DNA of 64,000 nucleotides from Ostrinia nubilalis (GCF_963855985.1 NC_087090.1:16490501-16554500); one strand, 5' to 3'; numbered from the stretch's first letter, positions 42,716 to 53,587 are shown. The notes: generated by a model not told the origin, from the letters alone. Translations and numbers: made by a program.

Positions 42716-45700
42716 TCAAGCGAAGCGTACAACTGGTTTCACTATTCTTCCGGATCGTGTTCTCGTCGCGGTTGTAGTGGTCGCGGGCGTCTTCGTAGTG
42801 ATGTCGGTAGTGATGTTGTGATCGTTAATGTCTTCGTTGAGTGTGTAAGCAGGCTTTAGTCGATCGATCGAGACGTTGACTTCGCGGTCGGGTAGTTTTA
42901 TGCGAAATACTTTGTCATCTCGCCGTAGCACAGGATACGGGCCTTCATACGGCGCTTGCAGTGATCTTCGGCCGGAGTCGATGCGCAGAAATACACTTTC
43001 GCAGGATTGGAGATCTTTGTGCACGAAAGTTTTAGTGTTGTGTCTTACTGGTTCAGCGGCTTTGAATTCGTTGATAGTGTGACGTAATCGTTCCACGTAG
43101 GTGTAGTCCATATTTTGTAGTGACGTCATCGGGGTGTTATTGAAGAAATCTCCCGGTAATCTTATATTAGTTCCGTAGGTCAGTTGTGCGGCGCTTACTC
43201 CGGTGTCTTGTCTTGTTGCAGCTCGTAGTCCCAGCAGAACGGTAGGTAAAGCGTCAAGCCATTTAGTGTTACGGCTGTTTAGGCTCGCAGTAAGGGCGGT
43301 CTTGAGAGTTCGGTGCCACCGTTCTACAATCCCATTGGACTGCGGATGATATGCGGTAGTTCTTGTCTTCTCTATGCCAAGTAGTTTAGTGAGTGATGTG
43401 AAAAGTTGGCTCTCGAACTGGCGTCCTTGGTCACTCGTCAGTGTCGAGGGACACCCAAATCGTGAGATCCATCCTTCGTAGACGTGTCTGGCTACTGTCT
43501 CGGCGGTTATCTCGTGCAGAGGTATGGCTTCTGGCCAACGGGTTGTGCGGTCTATCATTGTGAGTAGATATCTATGGCCATGCTGTGAAGGCGGTAGTGG
43601 CCCGACGATATCGACGTGTAGGTGTTGAAATCTCTCAGTTGGTGGAAATGAGGTATAGTTGCTGCTGGTATGTCGGTTTATCTTGGCCTTTTGACATGGT
43701 ATGCACGCTTTGGTCCAGTTGCTGATGTCGGCGTTCATCGATGGCCAAAAGTATCTTTCAGTGAGCATTTTTCGGGTTGTGCGAATGCCAGGATGACTTA
43801 AGTTGTGTATTGCGTTGTATGCTATACGTCGAAAGTCTTGAGGTAGATACGGCCTTACGTTTGCGGTAGATGTCTCACAGTAGATACTTGCACTATTAGA
43901 CATCGCAATTTTTTTGAAGTGTAGATTGTCTTGCTTCATAAGTGTTGTTAAATTGCTGTCTTTTTCTTGTGCCAATGCAAGTTGATCGTAGTCAATAGTA
44001 CTCGGGCATGTTATGTCTTCTATGCGAGAGAGCGAGTCGGCAACAATGTTCTCTTTCCCACTTATGTGACGAATATCACTTGTGAACTCACTGATAAATA
44101 GTAGCTGGCGGGTACGACGTGGAGTTTCAGTGTCAGATGTTTTCTTCAGCAGGGCGTAAGTGATTGGCTTGTGGTCGGTGAATATAGTGAGCTGCCTGCC
44201 TTCAAACATTTTGCGAAAATGTTTTACTGCCATGTAAATTGACAGTAGTTCTCGGTCGTACGTCGAGTATCGTTGTTGCGTATCGGATAATTTCTTTGAA
44301 AAGTAGCCCAGTGGTTGCCACTTGTCATGCTGGTATTGTTGTAGCACAGCTCCGGCGCAGGTGTTAGATGCGTCACACATAAGTGCTATTGGTGCGTCGT
44401 ATGCGGGATGCGCGAGTAAAGCTGCGTTTTGAAGGCTAACTTTACACGCTTCGAATGCTTGTGTAGCTTCATCAGTCCATACAATCTTTGTTTTATCGTT
44501 TTTCTTGCTATTATGTAGGTACGCGTTCAGTGGAGCTTGTATAGATGCGGCTTGTGGTATGGCGTCTCTGTAGAAGTTGACAGTGCCGAGGAATCTTCTC
44601 AGTTCTTCGATAGTATTAGGGCGAGGGAATGCACTGATTGCACTCACTTGCTCATCAGGTGGTTTAATGCCGTGCTGTGACACCATGTAGCCCAGAAACT
44701 TGACTTCTTCCTGGCCCAGTGTACATTTCGATGGATTGATAGTGATTCCGTATTCGTTCAGCTTACTCAACACGGTGCGCAGGTGGAGAATGTGGGCTTC
44801 TTCAGTTTCAGAACTGATCAAGACGTCATCAATGAATGGGAAAACGTAATCGAGCCCTTGTAGCACTTCATTTATAAACCGTTGAAAGGTTTGTCCGGCG
44901 TTCTTCAAACCTGGGCACATTCTCGGGAACTCAAACAGGCCGAAGGGAGTAATTATTGCTGTCTTCTCGATGTGAGCGCTGAATACTGGCAGTTGCTGGT
45001 AGGCTCTGTTGAGGTCTATGGTGGAGAATATCTTCTTTCCGTTGAGTTGATAGGTGAAGTCTTTAAGACGTGGCACAGGGTAGCGGTCAGGTTTAGTGGC
45101 AGCGTTAAGTCTTCTATAATCGCCGCATACCCTGATGTCACCGTTCTTCTTGGGCACTACGTGCAGTGCACTTGCCCACGGGCTTTTGCTCGGTCGGCAT
45201 AGGCCCTGTTCCACCATGACCTCAAATTCTTTCTTAACAGCTGCGTAGCGATGAGGCGGAATGGGTCTTGCTTTGCAGTATACTGGTGGTCCGGTTGTTT
45301 CTATATAATGCTCGACGCAGTGTTTCGGTGTTTCTTTCATTGTTGATATTCGAGTTATTTCAGGAAATTCAGCTAATATATCGTGATATTTCTGACTGCT
45401 GTCGATGCTTCGAATTGTTGGTGTAGGGTAGTTTGAAATCTTTGTCTTCACTGATAAGTTTGTGACTTCATCTCTGAGGCTTCTACCCGCAATATCTACG
45501 AGTATCTTGTGATATTCTAAGAAATCAGCTCCAATTATCGGTTTGCTGACGGCGGCTATGATGAATTTCCATCTGAATGGACGACGTAGGCCAAGGTCCA
45601 ACTCGAGCGTCTTCTCACCGTAGGTAGGTATTATAGTGTTGTTAGCTGCATACAAATTGAACGTTGTAGGCTTCATTTGCTGGCTACTTCTCTTGGGAAT

Positions 45701-45865
45701 GACGGAGATGTTCGCACCGGTGTCGATCAAAAACATCAGTTTTGTTTTCTTGTCGGTAACGAAAAGACGGTGTGATTGAACTCTAGCGCTGGTGCCCGTC
45801 TCTGCCAACGCTAATGCTAGTTTTCCGGCACATTTTTCTTCATGAATGTACAATTGTCTGCACAT
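42716..45865 (-). CDS. Gypsy pol polyprotein (protease, RT, RNase H, integrase)
   Basis: 1049 codons from an ATG at 45865, uninterrupted. Aspartic protease LIDTGANISVIP (46-57); reverse transcriptase with YRRLNAATKPDRYPVPR (250-266), FSTIDLNRAYQQ (280-291) and FIDD (344-347) in the YXDD position; RNase H with CDASN (about 490), YDREL and FTDHKP; integrase zinc motif HPGIRTTRKML...CIPCQKAK (about 675-715); core with VDIVGP, TSDQGRQF and HPQSNGIVERWH. The C-terminus is short with no chromodomain, and it stops 10 bp before the 3' LTR. The frame lies at -1 relative to the upstream gag frame, which it overlaps by 49 bp, so expression by -1 frameshifting is likely. All key residues are present. Confidence 0.95.
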   Translation of the reverse strand: MCRQLYIHEEKCAGKLALALAETGTSARVQSHRLFVTDKKTKLMFLIDTGANISVIPKRSSQQMKPTTFNLYAANNTIIPTYGEKTLELDLGLRRPFRWKFIIAAVSKPIIGADFLEYHKILVDIAGRSLRDEVTNLSVKTKISNYPTPTIRSIDSSQKYHDILAEFPEITRISTMKETPKHCVEHYIETTGPPVYCKARPIPPHRYAAVKKEFEVMVEQGLCRPSKSPWASALHVVPKKNGDIRVCGDYRRLNAATKPDRYPVPRLKDFTYQLNGKKIFSTIDLNRAYQQLPVFSAHIEKTAIITPFGLFEFPRMCPGLKNAGQTFQRFINEVLQGLDYVFPFIDDVLISSETEEAHILHLRTVLSKLNEYGITINPSKCTLGQEEVKFLGYMVSQHGIKPPDEQVSAISAFPRPNTIEELRRFLGTVNFYRDAIPQAASIQAPLNAYLHNSKKNDKTKIVWTDEATQAFEACKVSLQNAALLAHPAYDAPIALMCDASNTCAGAVLQQYQHDKWQPLGYFSKKLSDTQQRYSTYDRELLSIYMAVKHFRKMFEGRQLTIFTDHKPITYALLKKTSDTETPRRTRQLLFISEFTSDIRHISGKENIVADSLSRIEDITCPSTIDYDQLALAQEKDSNLTTLMKQDNLHFKKIAMSNSASIYCETSTANVRPYLPQDFRRIAYNAIHNLSHPGIRTTRKMLTERYFWPSMNADISNWTKACIPCQKAKINRHTSSNYTSFPPTERFQHLHVDIVGPLPPSQHGHRYLLTMIDRTTRWPEAIPLHEITAETVARHVYEGWISRFGCPSTLTSDQGRQFESQLFTSLTKLLGIEKTRTTAYHPQSNGIVERWHRTLKTALTASLNSRNTKWLDALPTVLLGLRAATRQDTGVSAAQLTYGTNIRLPGDFFNNTPMTSLQNMDYTYVERLRHTINEFKAAEPVRHNTKTFVHKDLQSCESVFLRIDSGRRSLQAPYEGPYPVLRRDDKVFRIKLPDREVNVSIDRLKPAYTLNEDINDHNITTDITTKTPATTTTATRTRSGRIVKPVVRFA

Positions 45866-46143
45866 TTTCTTGCGTTGTGGCCAAACTTGCGATGATAGTA
45901 GCAGTACGGCGAGTTGCTGGGCGTCTGGCTTCGGTTGCGGCTATTCGATCGAGATGATTGCCGATTCTGTCTCCAGTTTCGATAGGGTGAACGTCCTCGT
46001 TGGTTATTGTGCGTCACTAGTTGCGTAATAGCTTCTGTCAGCTTGTCGATCTTGTCTTCTAACGTGTTGTATCTTGACATGACAGTAGGTGGTACAGCAG
46101 GTGCAGGATCTTGTGGCAGCCGTCCCTCAGGGTTTGTGTTCAT
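45817..46143 (-). CDS. Gypsy gag remnant, nucleocapsid end only
   Basis: 108 codons from ATG at 46143, only 35 bp from the 5' LTR. It contains VPPTVMSRYNTLEDKIDKL, typical of the end of a gypsy gag after the capsid, then an arginine/serine-rich stretch and a single zinc-knuckle-like CYYHRKFGHNARKC. A normal gag is about 300 or more residues. Here the matrix and capsid parts are missing while the start codon and frame are kept, as if by an in-frame deletion. Particle assembly would need gag from another copy. Confidence 0.8.
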   Translation of the reverse strand: MNTNPEGRLPQDPAPAVPPTVMSRYNTLEDKIDKLTEAITQLVTHNNQRGRSPYRNWRQNRQSSRSNSRNRSQTPSNSPYCYYHRKFGHNARKCADNCTFMKKNVPEN

Positions 46144-46177
46144 TTTGATGTATGATGTGTTCGGTAGGGGTCACCAC

Positions 46178-46778
46178 TGTTGAGAGGGGCTATGTGTGGT
46201 CAATTAAAGGCTGACTCCAAATTACAATGAACATTTATTTCGAAAACGGACGGTCTTATATAGGAAAATATTTACAAAATGAGACAAGGACAAAACATAT
46301 ACCTATTTCACAGAGAACGATTACAAACATTTTAGGGTAAGACAATAAAACGATTACCTACAAACATTATAATAAACGGTCAGAGCGAGACAGAAGGAGA
46401 ACAGTATATCTATTTCACACTACACAAATATAAATAAGATGGAGGGTACACAAATTATTGATACTGAATTTAGAATGAGATAGCCTGAACTTACAAATAC
46501 ATCTGTTTCATACAACATGGAAATAACACTTAAAAGACGGTACACGAATATTAATTAATAAGCAAGATAGATAAGGACAGCAAGAAGTTAGTATAGGTTT
46601 GTTTCACACAACAAAAATATTACACAAAAACAAGGGTACTTCAATAAATAAATAAAAACAGATTACCGACATCTTAAAATAAAAAATCTAGTAGTAGTCT
46701 AGGGCAAAGCAGCTCTCATCGTCCAGTGCGGCGGTGCTGCCGGTATGATGCGGACGTATGTCATGTGGTGTCGCCACA
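46178..46778 (-). repeat. Gypsy 5' LTR (601 bp)
   Basis: Identical by eye to 42105-42705. The gag start and primer site are adjacent on its inner side, and GCAAA follows outside. Confidence 0.93.
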
Positions 46779-46940
46779 GCAAACATTTAAAATAAAGTTT
46801 GTTTACACTTTGACAACAATAGACTGACATGCAAGGTGACATGTCAATGAAGTTTTCAGTTACTGTTGCCATTAAAAGAAATTAGTACCATTAGTTTTCC
46901 GCAACATGGCGAGGGTTTTTATGTTCCTGGTCAGGCTATA

Positions 46941-48270
46941 ATTAATCATTACATTCATCAAACGCTGGAAGGTCACGTACTGGCCATCAGCTGGTAAAAA
47001 AAACACAAATTAACTTCTTCTCTAATTATTTGGAAAAGTAGAATAAAATTTAAAAACAATTGACGGCCATTATCTTGCAACCTAACTTCTGTTTTCAAAA
47101 TCTGTACCTCGCCAGTGTTGCCAACATGAAACATCATAATCCTCGAATTATCGCCGAACAAACATGTCCAATTGAATTACGCGCGTGTTGACAAATCGAT
47201 GGGCATCAATAATCCAGCGTGGCCGTGGATGTCGCGGCAATCGATCACGGTCAACGTACAATGTCACACACGGACAACGGCACATTGAGATATAGGCATC
47301 TTGTGTAGAGGGAATACGAGCTATTTCTGATGTGCACAGTACAGGGTACCATTGTCCAGTGTATACGGGGACATTTTCTGCTCGGAGGACGAACCCCGAA
47401 AAATAGTCGTCGCAGTTTTGAGTTTTCCAGTGACATGGCCCACTTTAGCATGGTCCACGGGCCAAGTCACCGGCTTGTATTTTTAAATATGTTTTCTTCC
47501 GGCAACTGGTCCCACATTCAATGTTTTTGTAATAAATTTAATACGAAATCAACAAAAATCGATCTTAGAATGGGCCCAGTTGCTGGAAGAAAAAAAAAAT
47601 CAATCCAGCCACTTGGCCCGTAGACCAAGCTAAAAGTGAGCCAAATCGCTGGAAAACTACATAATAAATTTAAAATGTCCAGTGGCTCACACCACACTGA
47701 CTCTACCTTGCTGTACTTTACCCACTCACACCGTAGTGCGACAATGAAGGTGGTGTAAGTTGATATTCTTTGAATAAAGTTTGAGAGTTTGAGTAAGGTG
47801 AGTCTTTCTTTTAGGAACTACTAGTAAGTAGAACAGTAAACAGATTAGTTAATCAAGGATTCGGAACTAAAGTGATATAAGGTTCTGTAAAGAGGTCAAA
47901 AGTTGGCATGAATCATTTCCTTTCAGTAGTAAGTAGCTACTATATGTTATTTTATTTTATGTTTAATGCCATATTTAACTGGTACATAAGGCAAACTTAA
48001 TGCCATAAGGTGAATACCTTTTTTTTACCTACCAGTTTATTTTGAAATAGGTCAATGCCCTATAAAAAGCTTTTCGTTATTACCAAAAACATACTAATCT
48101 AATCTAATACGACGATCTTAGCAAACACATTTTTTTATTAGAAAAGACAATAATGTGCTTACAGTAAAGTACTTAACAAAACTAGAAACTACGTGAGTAG
48201 CTTTTTTATTACCTAGGTAAAGACTTCAACAAACAGATTAAGAACAACTTTATAGATACGATTAGACTGA
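46941..48270. other. Intron sequence, nothing recognised
   Basis: No supported frames. The open frames at about 47250-47620 lack similarity and overlap on both strands. Some palindromic words such as TGGCCCA/TGGGCCA occur near 47435-47620 without a clear element boundary. Confidence 0.3.
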
Positions 48271-48272
48271 TA

Positions 48273-48421
48273 CCCGTACCTATTCACAAACGATGCTTGC
48301 TTAAGTAAAGCAGCAAATCGAACGCACAGCGTTGAATAGAGCTCTGTGATTGGTTCGTGTGTCACCCTGTACGTCCACGCGCATTGCGAGGAGGCCTCAT
48401 AGTAATCCTTGTGAATACGGG
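48273..48421. repeat. MITE, CCCGTATTCACAAACG family, copy 1
   Basis: 149 bp between CCCGTACCTATTCACAAACG and TTGTGAATACGGG, with TA on both sides. About 80 percent similar to 55639-55780, with shared AGCAAATCG(A/G)ACGCACAGCG. Confidence 0.8.
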
Positions 48422-48888
48422 TATGATAGACGTACAAATAATATACTGGTCATCACAAAAATCGGCCCACCTACGTTTTACAGGAAAACTCATTTCTACT
48501 GACACAATCATGGTGCCCCAACAATATTGGTGTTATTTGAAAGCCCAATAAATATCATTAAAGAACTATAAATATCATTTGGGTATTTCTCCGGACAGTG
48601 GCGGGGCAAGACCTAAATTTGATGTGGGCAAGACAGATTTCGCGAGGCCTTGTTCTGTGGCGACCTGAAGACGGATTTTATGAAATAATAAAAAAAAACG
48701 GGTCAATGGTCTATACATTGACAGTTTCTGATTTCTTGATTCAGTGATTATTTTTAAAGGAATTTTGCGCCAAAGAATAATGTTTGTCACTTAAAACCGT
48801 GTTGTTGCTTAATTTTGTGTCTGATTATGGCTGAATTGGTTTGGATAAAAAAATTTTTTAACTACATTGTTTAGCTATCAATAATTTA

Positions 48889-49099
48889 TCCTACTAATAT
48901 TATAAATGCGAAAGTTTGGATGTCTGGATGTCTGGATGTTTGTTACTTTTTCACGCAAAAACTACTGAACGGATTTTGTTGAAACTTTACAGTATTACGG
49001 TTTATAACCCAGATTAACATATTATAGGCTATAATTTATGACGATTTGTGTCATACCTACTAAATTTCACGCGGGTGAAACCGCGGGCAAAAGCTAGTA
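48889..49099 (-). repeat. Dispersed repeat family, inverted copy
   Basis: ACTAATATTATAAATGCGAA at the left and GGGTGAAACCGCGGGCAAAA GCTAGT at the right mark a reversed member of the ACTAGCTTT(T/C)GCCCGCGG family, with AAAAACTACTGAACGGATTT inside. Confidence 0.75.
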
Positions 49100-49100
49100 T

Positions 49101-49609
49101 TTAATAGTATTTAAAAGTTGAATTTGACATGTGAGCAAAATTTTTGATGCGCGAGGCCCCTTGTACCGCGAGGCCGTAGGCGGTGGCCCACGTCGCCTAC
49201 GCCTTACGCCGCCTCTGTCTCCGGATCTGGATTATTTAGTTGATTACCCCGACCTTTTTTATTTTTGAATTTAGAGTAAGTTTAGGTAAAACATTTCAAA
49301 ATAGACATTGTTACGTGCATATTTTTTATATTGGCCCATCTGTAGCAAGCAGGAATAAAAAGTTATGTGACATCAAAATTTTCATGGTCGGGGTAATCAA
49401 AGTTGGGAGTCAGAGTAATCAAAAATAAAACAAAATATTTTATTTTCTAAGGTTTTTTTAAGTTATGGTGAAATAAATGTTATAAAAACTAGCCATTTGT
49501 TATTCTGATGTATAAACGACAATATTGTAAAGTTTCAACAATATCTGTTAAGTAGTTGTTGCGTAAAAGAGTAAAACACTTTCGCTTATACATATAATAT
49601 TAGTGACTC
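49101..49609. other. Non-coding; repeated GGGGTAATCAAA words
   Basis: GTCGGGGTAATCAA-type words are scattered at about 49388, 50730, 50933 and 51092. No element boundary or gene seen. Confidence 0.35.
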
Positions 49610-50620
49610 AATGTCCTATGTCTCCTATATGGGACAGAAGGCGTCCACAACTCAACAGTCCTCCATCGCATTCGGTCTTGAGCTTCGCGTTTGATCTCGC
49701 TCCAAGTCTTGCCGATCTTCTTCGCCTCGTCTGCTACAGTGCGCCGCTATGTTTTTTTGGCGCGACCACGTTTGCATTTTCCCTGGGGGTTCCAATCTAG
49801 AGCCTGCTTGGGGATATTATCGGGGTCCCTGAGTGTGGCCGATCCAGTTCCACTTGCAGCGTTTGATCTGCTGGCCGATTGGTATTTCGTAGCAGCGTTC
49901 CAAGAGATTGTCGTTTGGAGATTTTGGAGAATTCGGCGAATACAGCGGCTGAAGAAGATCTGCAGCTGATGCGAGATAACCTTAGTGGCCTTCCACGTTT
50001 CACACCCATAGAGCAGAACTGATTTGACGTTGGACCCGAATATTTTGATCTTGCGTGGGTCAATTTCCGTAATTGCCATACGGCTCGAAGTTGTGCGAAG
50101 GTAGCTCTGGCCTTGGCAATGCGCGAAATGATCTCCTTTTCGGTACCTCCAGGCTCTGACACGATGTTCCCGAGGTAAGTGAAATTGTGGACTCGTTCCA
50201 CAGCCTCTGCACCAACGGTGTGCAATTCCTCACACCAGATCGCATCTCTTGGGTCTTCCGATACTGATACCCTTGCTTTACTCTTTTTTCGGCACAATAA
50301 TTAGAAGCCCCTTATGCCAGTCATCTGGGAGTTCCTCTTCCATCCAGATGTTTTCGGCGACAGGTGTCAGGACGTCGACGGCGGAGTTTACATCGGCTTT
50401 CAGCATTTCTGCGGTGATAAAGTCGAGTCCAGGGGTCTTGCCAATTTTGAGAGACAGGATAGCCTTGGTCACTTCGTCGCGGGTTGGTGGGTTAACGTTG
50501 ACGTCGAGCAGCCTAGGTGGAGTAGAGTGTCTCAGGTCCCACAGAGGCTCAGGCGTGGTGGTGGCGACTGTTACACCGGTAGGGCGGAAGATAGGATAAG
50601 ATATTATTATCATTAATAAT
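49610..50620 (-). pseudogene. RTE-type LINE reverse transcriptase, broken fragment
   Basis: The minus strand encodes, in shifting frames, an N-terminal RT piece (TRDEVTKAILSLKIGKTPG, then WHKGLLIIVPKKE, 50613-50278). It jumps directly to the C-terminal part (VERVHNFTYLGNIVSEPGG, ISRIAKARATFAQL, then VLLYGCETWK, 50297-49747). The central fingers and palm with the catalytic aspartates are deleted. Frameshifts occur near 50080. A dead relic. Confidence 0.8.
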
Positions 50621-51611
50621 ATGTATTAACAGGATTTCATATTAGTAAATGGTTATTTTTGCTTATTAAACGTTATTTAGTTAATCATTCATTAGTAAAA
50701 TTACAGTTCTATTGATTACCCGGTGACAAAAGTCGGGGTAATCAAGTTCGGGGTAGTCAAAAAATTAAGGTTTATCCTGAGCCCTGCCCAATCTGTAAGT
50801 TGAATCCCAAATGTTTTAATACACAAAAATGCGGTTGCATGGACCATTATTCCTGTACATTCTCAAAAACTTTCCATGTAAAGAAACCTAAATAAACAGG
50901 ATAGAGTAATCAACCGTGCACTGAACCAAGGTCTGGGTAATCATATTCTTATCTCGATAACTCCGAAATCTTGCGACGAGTCGCATTACCGGACACCTCG
51001 GCACGGAGGCCACCACTAAAGGTTCACGGGGGAGGATAGAGCTCGTTTCTAAATTGCGTAGCTAGGGACGTAGGCGCACATTAGCGACGTGTCGGGGTAA
51101 TCACGGTTAACGCCCGGACACAACTTCTAATAGTTATTTTACAAAACCTTTTAGTGATATAGTTATATCGTATTTAATTTATCAATGTTTATTTAATCAG
51201 TAATCGATTACATAAGCATTGAAAGCGGTAATAATAACGGATTAATTTATACGAGCAAATTTGTTCTGAAATCGGGAGCGCGGACACGCCGTGGTAATCA
51301 ATTTTTGACGACTTACGATTTTTTTAAATTACTTAATTAACTATTATTAACTATCTCTGTGGTTTAACAACAAGAACCAAAGTTATACTATTAGATAAAA
51401 ATATTTGTTACTAAAATATTATGATATTCGGGTACTTTTTGGCCCCGGACACGTCATTTTCTTGGCCGGTAGAATGACCCATTTAATTTCTTAATAAACG
51501 ATTAACATAAACGCGGTATACAATAAATGTGACTTGAAAAAAGACCTCACTTTGGGCTCACCTCTGGGATCAATTAGACCAATTTTTATGGTTATAAAAC
51601 CAAATAATGAT
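50621..51611. other. Intron sequence, nothing recognised
   Basis: Several short words (GGGGTAATCA) recur, otherwise featureless and AT-rich. Confidence 0.3.
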
Positions 51612-51880
51612 CTCACGTGTCCTCTTTAACAGATGGATAGCGGTTAATCCCAACTTAACAGTTTTATAGCCATAAAAGTTGGCTCAAGCGTAACTACCTA
51701 ATTTTTGTAAAAGTGACTCTGGATTCTTCTACAGACACATTTTTGGGGTAAAAATCTTTCCTTTAATGAAATGAAGTTTAGAACTAGGCTTTTAAATGGT
51801 GCCAATATTGGTGGGAAGTGGGGATGCATACGTTTGAAAGTGCTTGTCGCGGGAGGGTCGATTTTTATGATGACCAGTGT
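51612..51880 (+). repeat. Unassigned 260-bp repeat, copy 2
   Basis: Direct-orientation match to 28660-28931 with scattered substitutions and a small insertion near 51782. Neither copy has a reading frame of note. Confidence 0.85.
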
Positions 51881-52225
51881 ATTATCTTCTGTCAACCCTT
51901 ACCCATGTGACATGCAATAAAATAATTATTTCAATATCAATTGGACTAAAATGCTACAAGCTTTGCTTACGGCTTTACCACGAAATTAAATGACATGAGT
52001 CATCAAAAAATTGTCGAAACGAAAATTACTACAATCACGAACTGACTCTTAATTCGAATGTCCAAACCAATATTGGTCAAATTGCCTACAGCGGTGGAGT
52101 AAAATGTCCATGTGAATAATTTAGATTCTTGAAAGTTGAATAAACAAGTAGCATAGGGTCGTATTAGGAAACAATACTCAATTATATGAATATGAATCTA
52201 TCAATAGGTACAGTCTTGGTTTAAC

Positions 52226-52553
52226 CGCCTTTGTGGTCTAGTGGTAAGACCACCTGCTTCAGACGCAGAGGTCCCGGGTTCGATTCCCAGTGCGGGCAGA
52301 TTTTTCTGTTCGGTTTGGTTGGTGTTAGGGCTTGTATTAAGTCCGCCTGGCTAGCTACCACCATCTTACCTAAGTCTGTCGCCATAATAACAATGTTAAC
52401 AGCATTGTTGTGTTCCGGCATTTAGAGGTAAGATAGCCAGTTCCTCTGTGATTGAGGATTCCGGGTGAAGCTCGATTCCACCTTCGGCCTGATCATCACT
52501 TACCATCAGGTTAGATACAGGCCAAGAGCTTCCTCATTATGGATTAAAAAAAA
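52226..52553 (+). repeat. Full-length tRNA-derived SINE
   Basis: The head is a tRNA-like sequence: A-box TGGTCTAGTGG, loop TTCAGAC and B-box GGTTCGATTCC. The body carries TAAGTCTGTCGCC, AATGTTAACAGCATTGTTGT and CCTTCGGCCTGATCATCACT, with an A-rich end (GGATTAAAAAAAAG). The anticodon-like CAG would mean leucine, but the long variable arm of tRNA-Leu is missing, so it is not a working tRNA gene. Other copies lie at 53993-54287 and 1649-1815. Confidence 0.85.
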
Positions 52554-52673
52554 GTCAGCGTCAAATAGTCCGTGACAACTAAAGTTGATAACACAACCTC
52601 AATAACAACAAAGACGTATAGGTACGTCTTGCAAACTGCATTGCAACTGCAAACTTTTTGGTTACTTTGAGTC

Positions 52674-52825
52674 ATCATCATCATCATCATCTCAGCCATA
52701 GGACGTCCACTGCTGAACATAGGCCTCCCCCAATGCTTTCCATGTTACCCGGTTGGTAGCGGCCTGCGTCCAGCGCTTTCCTGCTACCTTTATGATGTCG
52801 TCGGTCCACCTTGGTGGGTGTACCT
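52674..52825 (-). repeat. RTE LINE 3' tail, inverted copy
   Basis: ATCATCATCATCATCTCAGC, ATAGGACGTCCACTGCTGAA and GTCGGTCCACCTTGGTGGGT are the reverse of the 17815-17990 copy, including the region encoding its terminal tryptophan-rich peptide. Confidence 0.8.
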
Positions 52826-53012
52826 ACTTTGAGTGTCACGACCTATTTGACGCTGACTGTAGTCAAGGATAGATCAAAGCCTTTCATTGCTACAAATATG
52901 GTTGATTTGATTGCTACTCTATGGTTCATCTTACTCCTAAAAACCCTGAAATTCTCAATTTAATCTCTAGCTATTGTGTTGGGTAATTTATGATCAAGAA
53001 CTAATCGTTAAT

Positions 53013-53055
53013 CAATTACGTGACGTCATAAATAAGTGATGACGTCACGTAATTG
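53013..53055. repeat. Perfect 17-bp inverted repeat with two TGACGTCA sites
   Basis: CAATTACGTGACGTCAT at 53013-53029 and its exact reverse complement at 53039-53055 flank a 9-base spacer. Each arm contains the palindrome TGACGTCA, the binding word of CREB/ATF-type factors. It could be a regulatory site or the core of a tiny inverted-repeat element. Confidence 0.85.
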
Positions 53056-53504
53056 TCCTACGTCCTATGGCTATATTTTTTAACATTGCAACTAAACAAA
53101 ATAGCCACCGTCGTATCTACCTTCAGGTGATTACAGAATTCATGCATAATTTAAAGCTCTCGGAAAAGCGGTGACAAACCGACGATGACGTCTGCATCTA
53201 ATGATTAGCCATACTATTTTGCCATTGGTTTACTTATCGAAGACGACAACATTATAAAATCTTAATTAATTTTAAACTTTCGCGTTGCATAATTGAATTA
53301 ATATTAAACAAGTTTTAACCCGATACGCAAATATGAAATCTTATTTAAGCTACAAGTTTAACATGGAGCTCTAATGCATTTTCAGGAGTAAAATAATTCG
53401 TTCCTGAAAAATTACCAAAAAAGTTTGAACTTTCCATTTTTGTTGCATATGATTGACATTTCAAATAATATCAATAGTCAATACGTATATCGATCACGTC
53501 TCCG
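53056..53504. other. Intron sequence, nothing recognised
   Basis: AT-rich, without frames or repeats that I recognise. Confidence 0.3.
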
Positions 53505-53587
53505 GGATATGAATCCACGACCCTTGTGGGACTTGAACCCTCAAGGGCCTCAACTTAACCACTCTGCTATCGTTATCGTAACGGAGC
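53505..53587 (-). repeat. tRNA-like relic with Ser/Leu-like features
   Basis: On the minus strand GCAGAGTGGTTAAGTTGAGG resembles a class II tRNA D arm, and GGGTTCAAGTCCC a T arm. The stems and acceptor are poor, and no terminator follows. Probably a SINE or tRNA pseudogene. Confidence 0.45.

Larger units (their letters stand above)
42105..46778 (-). mobile_element. Gypsy (Ty3-type) LTR retrotransposon, 4.67 kb
   Basis: 601-bp LTRs at 42105-42705 and 46178-46778 look identical and are flanked by GCAAA (42100-42104 and 46779-46783). On the minus strand the LTR starts TGTGGCGACACC and ends CCCCTCTCAACA. A primer-site-like TGGTGACCCCTACCGA lies inside the 5' LTR and a polypurine run GAGGGGGAGCTA lies before the 3' LTR. 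The coding region is a short gag remnant and one intact pol frame, with about 35 bp of leader. The element is very young but lacks a capsid-coding region. Confidence 0.95.
41518..46938. mobile_element. TA-flanked inverted-repeat element split by the gypsy insertion
   Basis: The ends TAGCCTGACCAGGAACATAA and its exact reverse complement lie at 41518 and 46938, with TA outside both. Removing the gypsy element and one target copy leaves about 740 bp with no coding frame, so this is a MITE-sized DNA element. It must predate the gypsy insertion. Confidence 0.85.

Noticed and set aside
44882..45202. Plus-strand frame of 106 codons within the gypsy pol
   Set aside because: It is an antisense shadow of the gypsy reverse transcriptase. 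The sense strand has intact protein motifs.
52226..52300. Functional tRNA gene with anticodon CAG
   Set aside because: It is the head of a SINE with two other copies in the window, lacks a tRNA-Leu variable arm and runs into the SINE body in place of a terminator.
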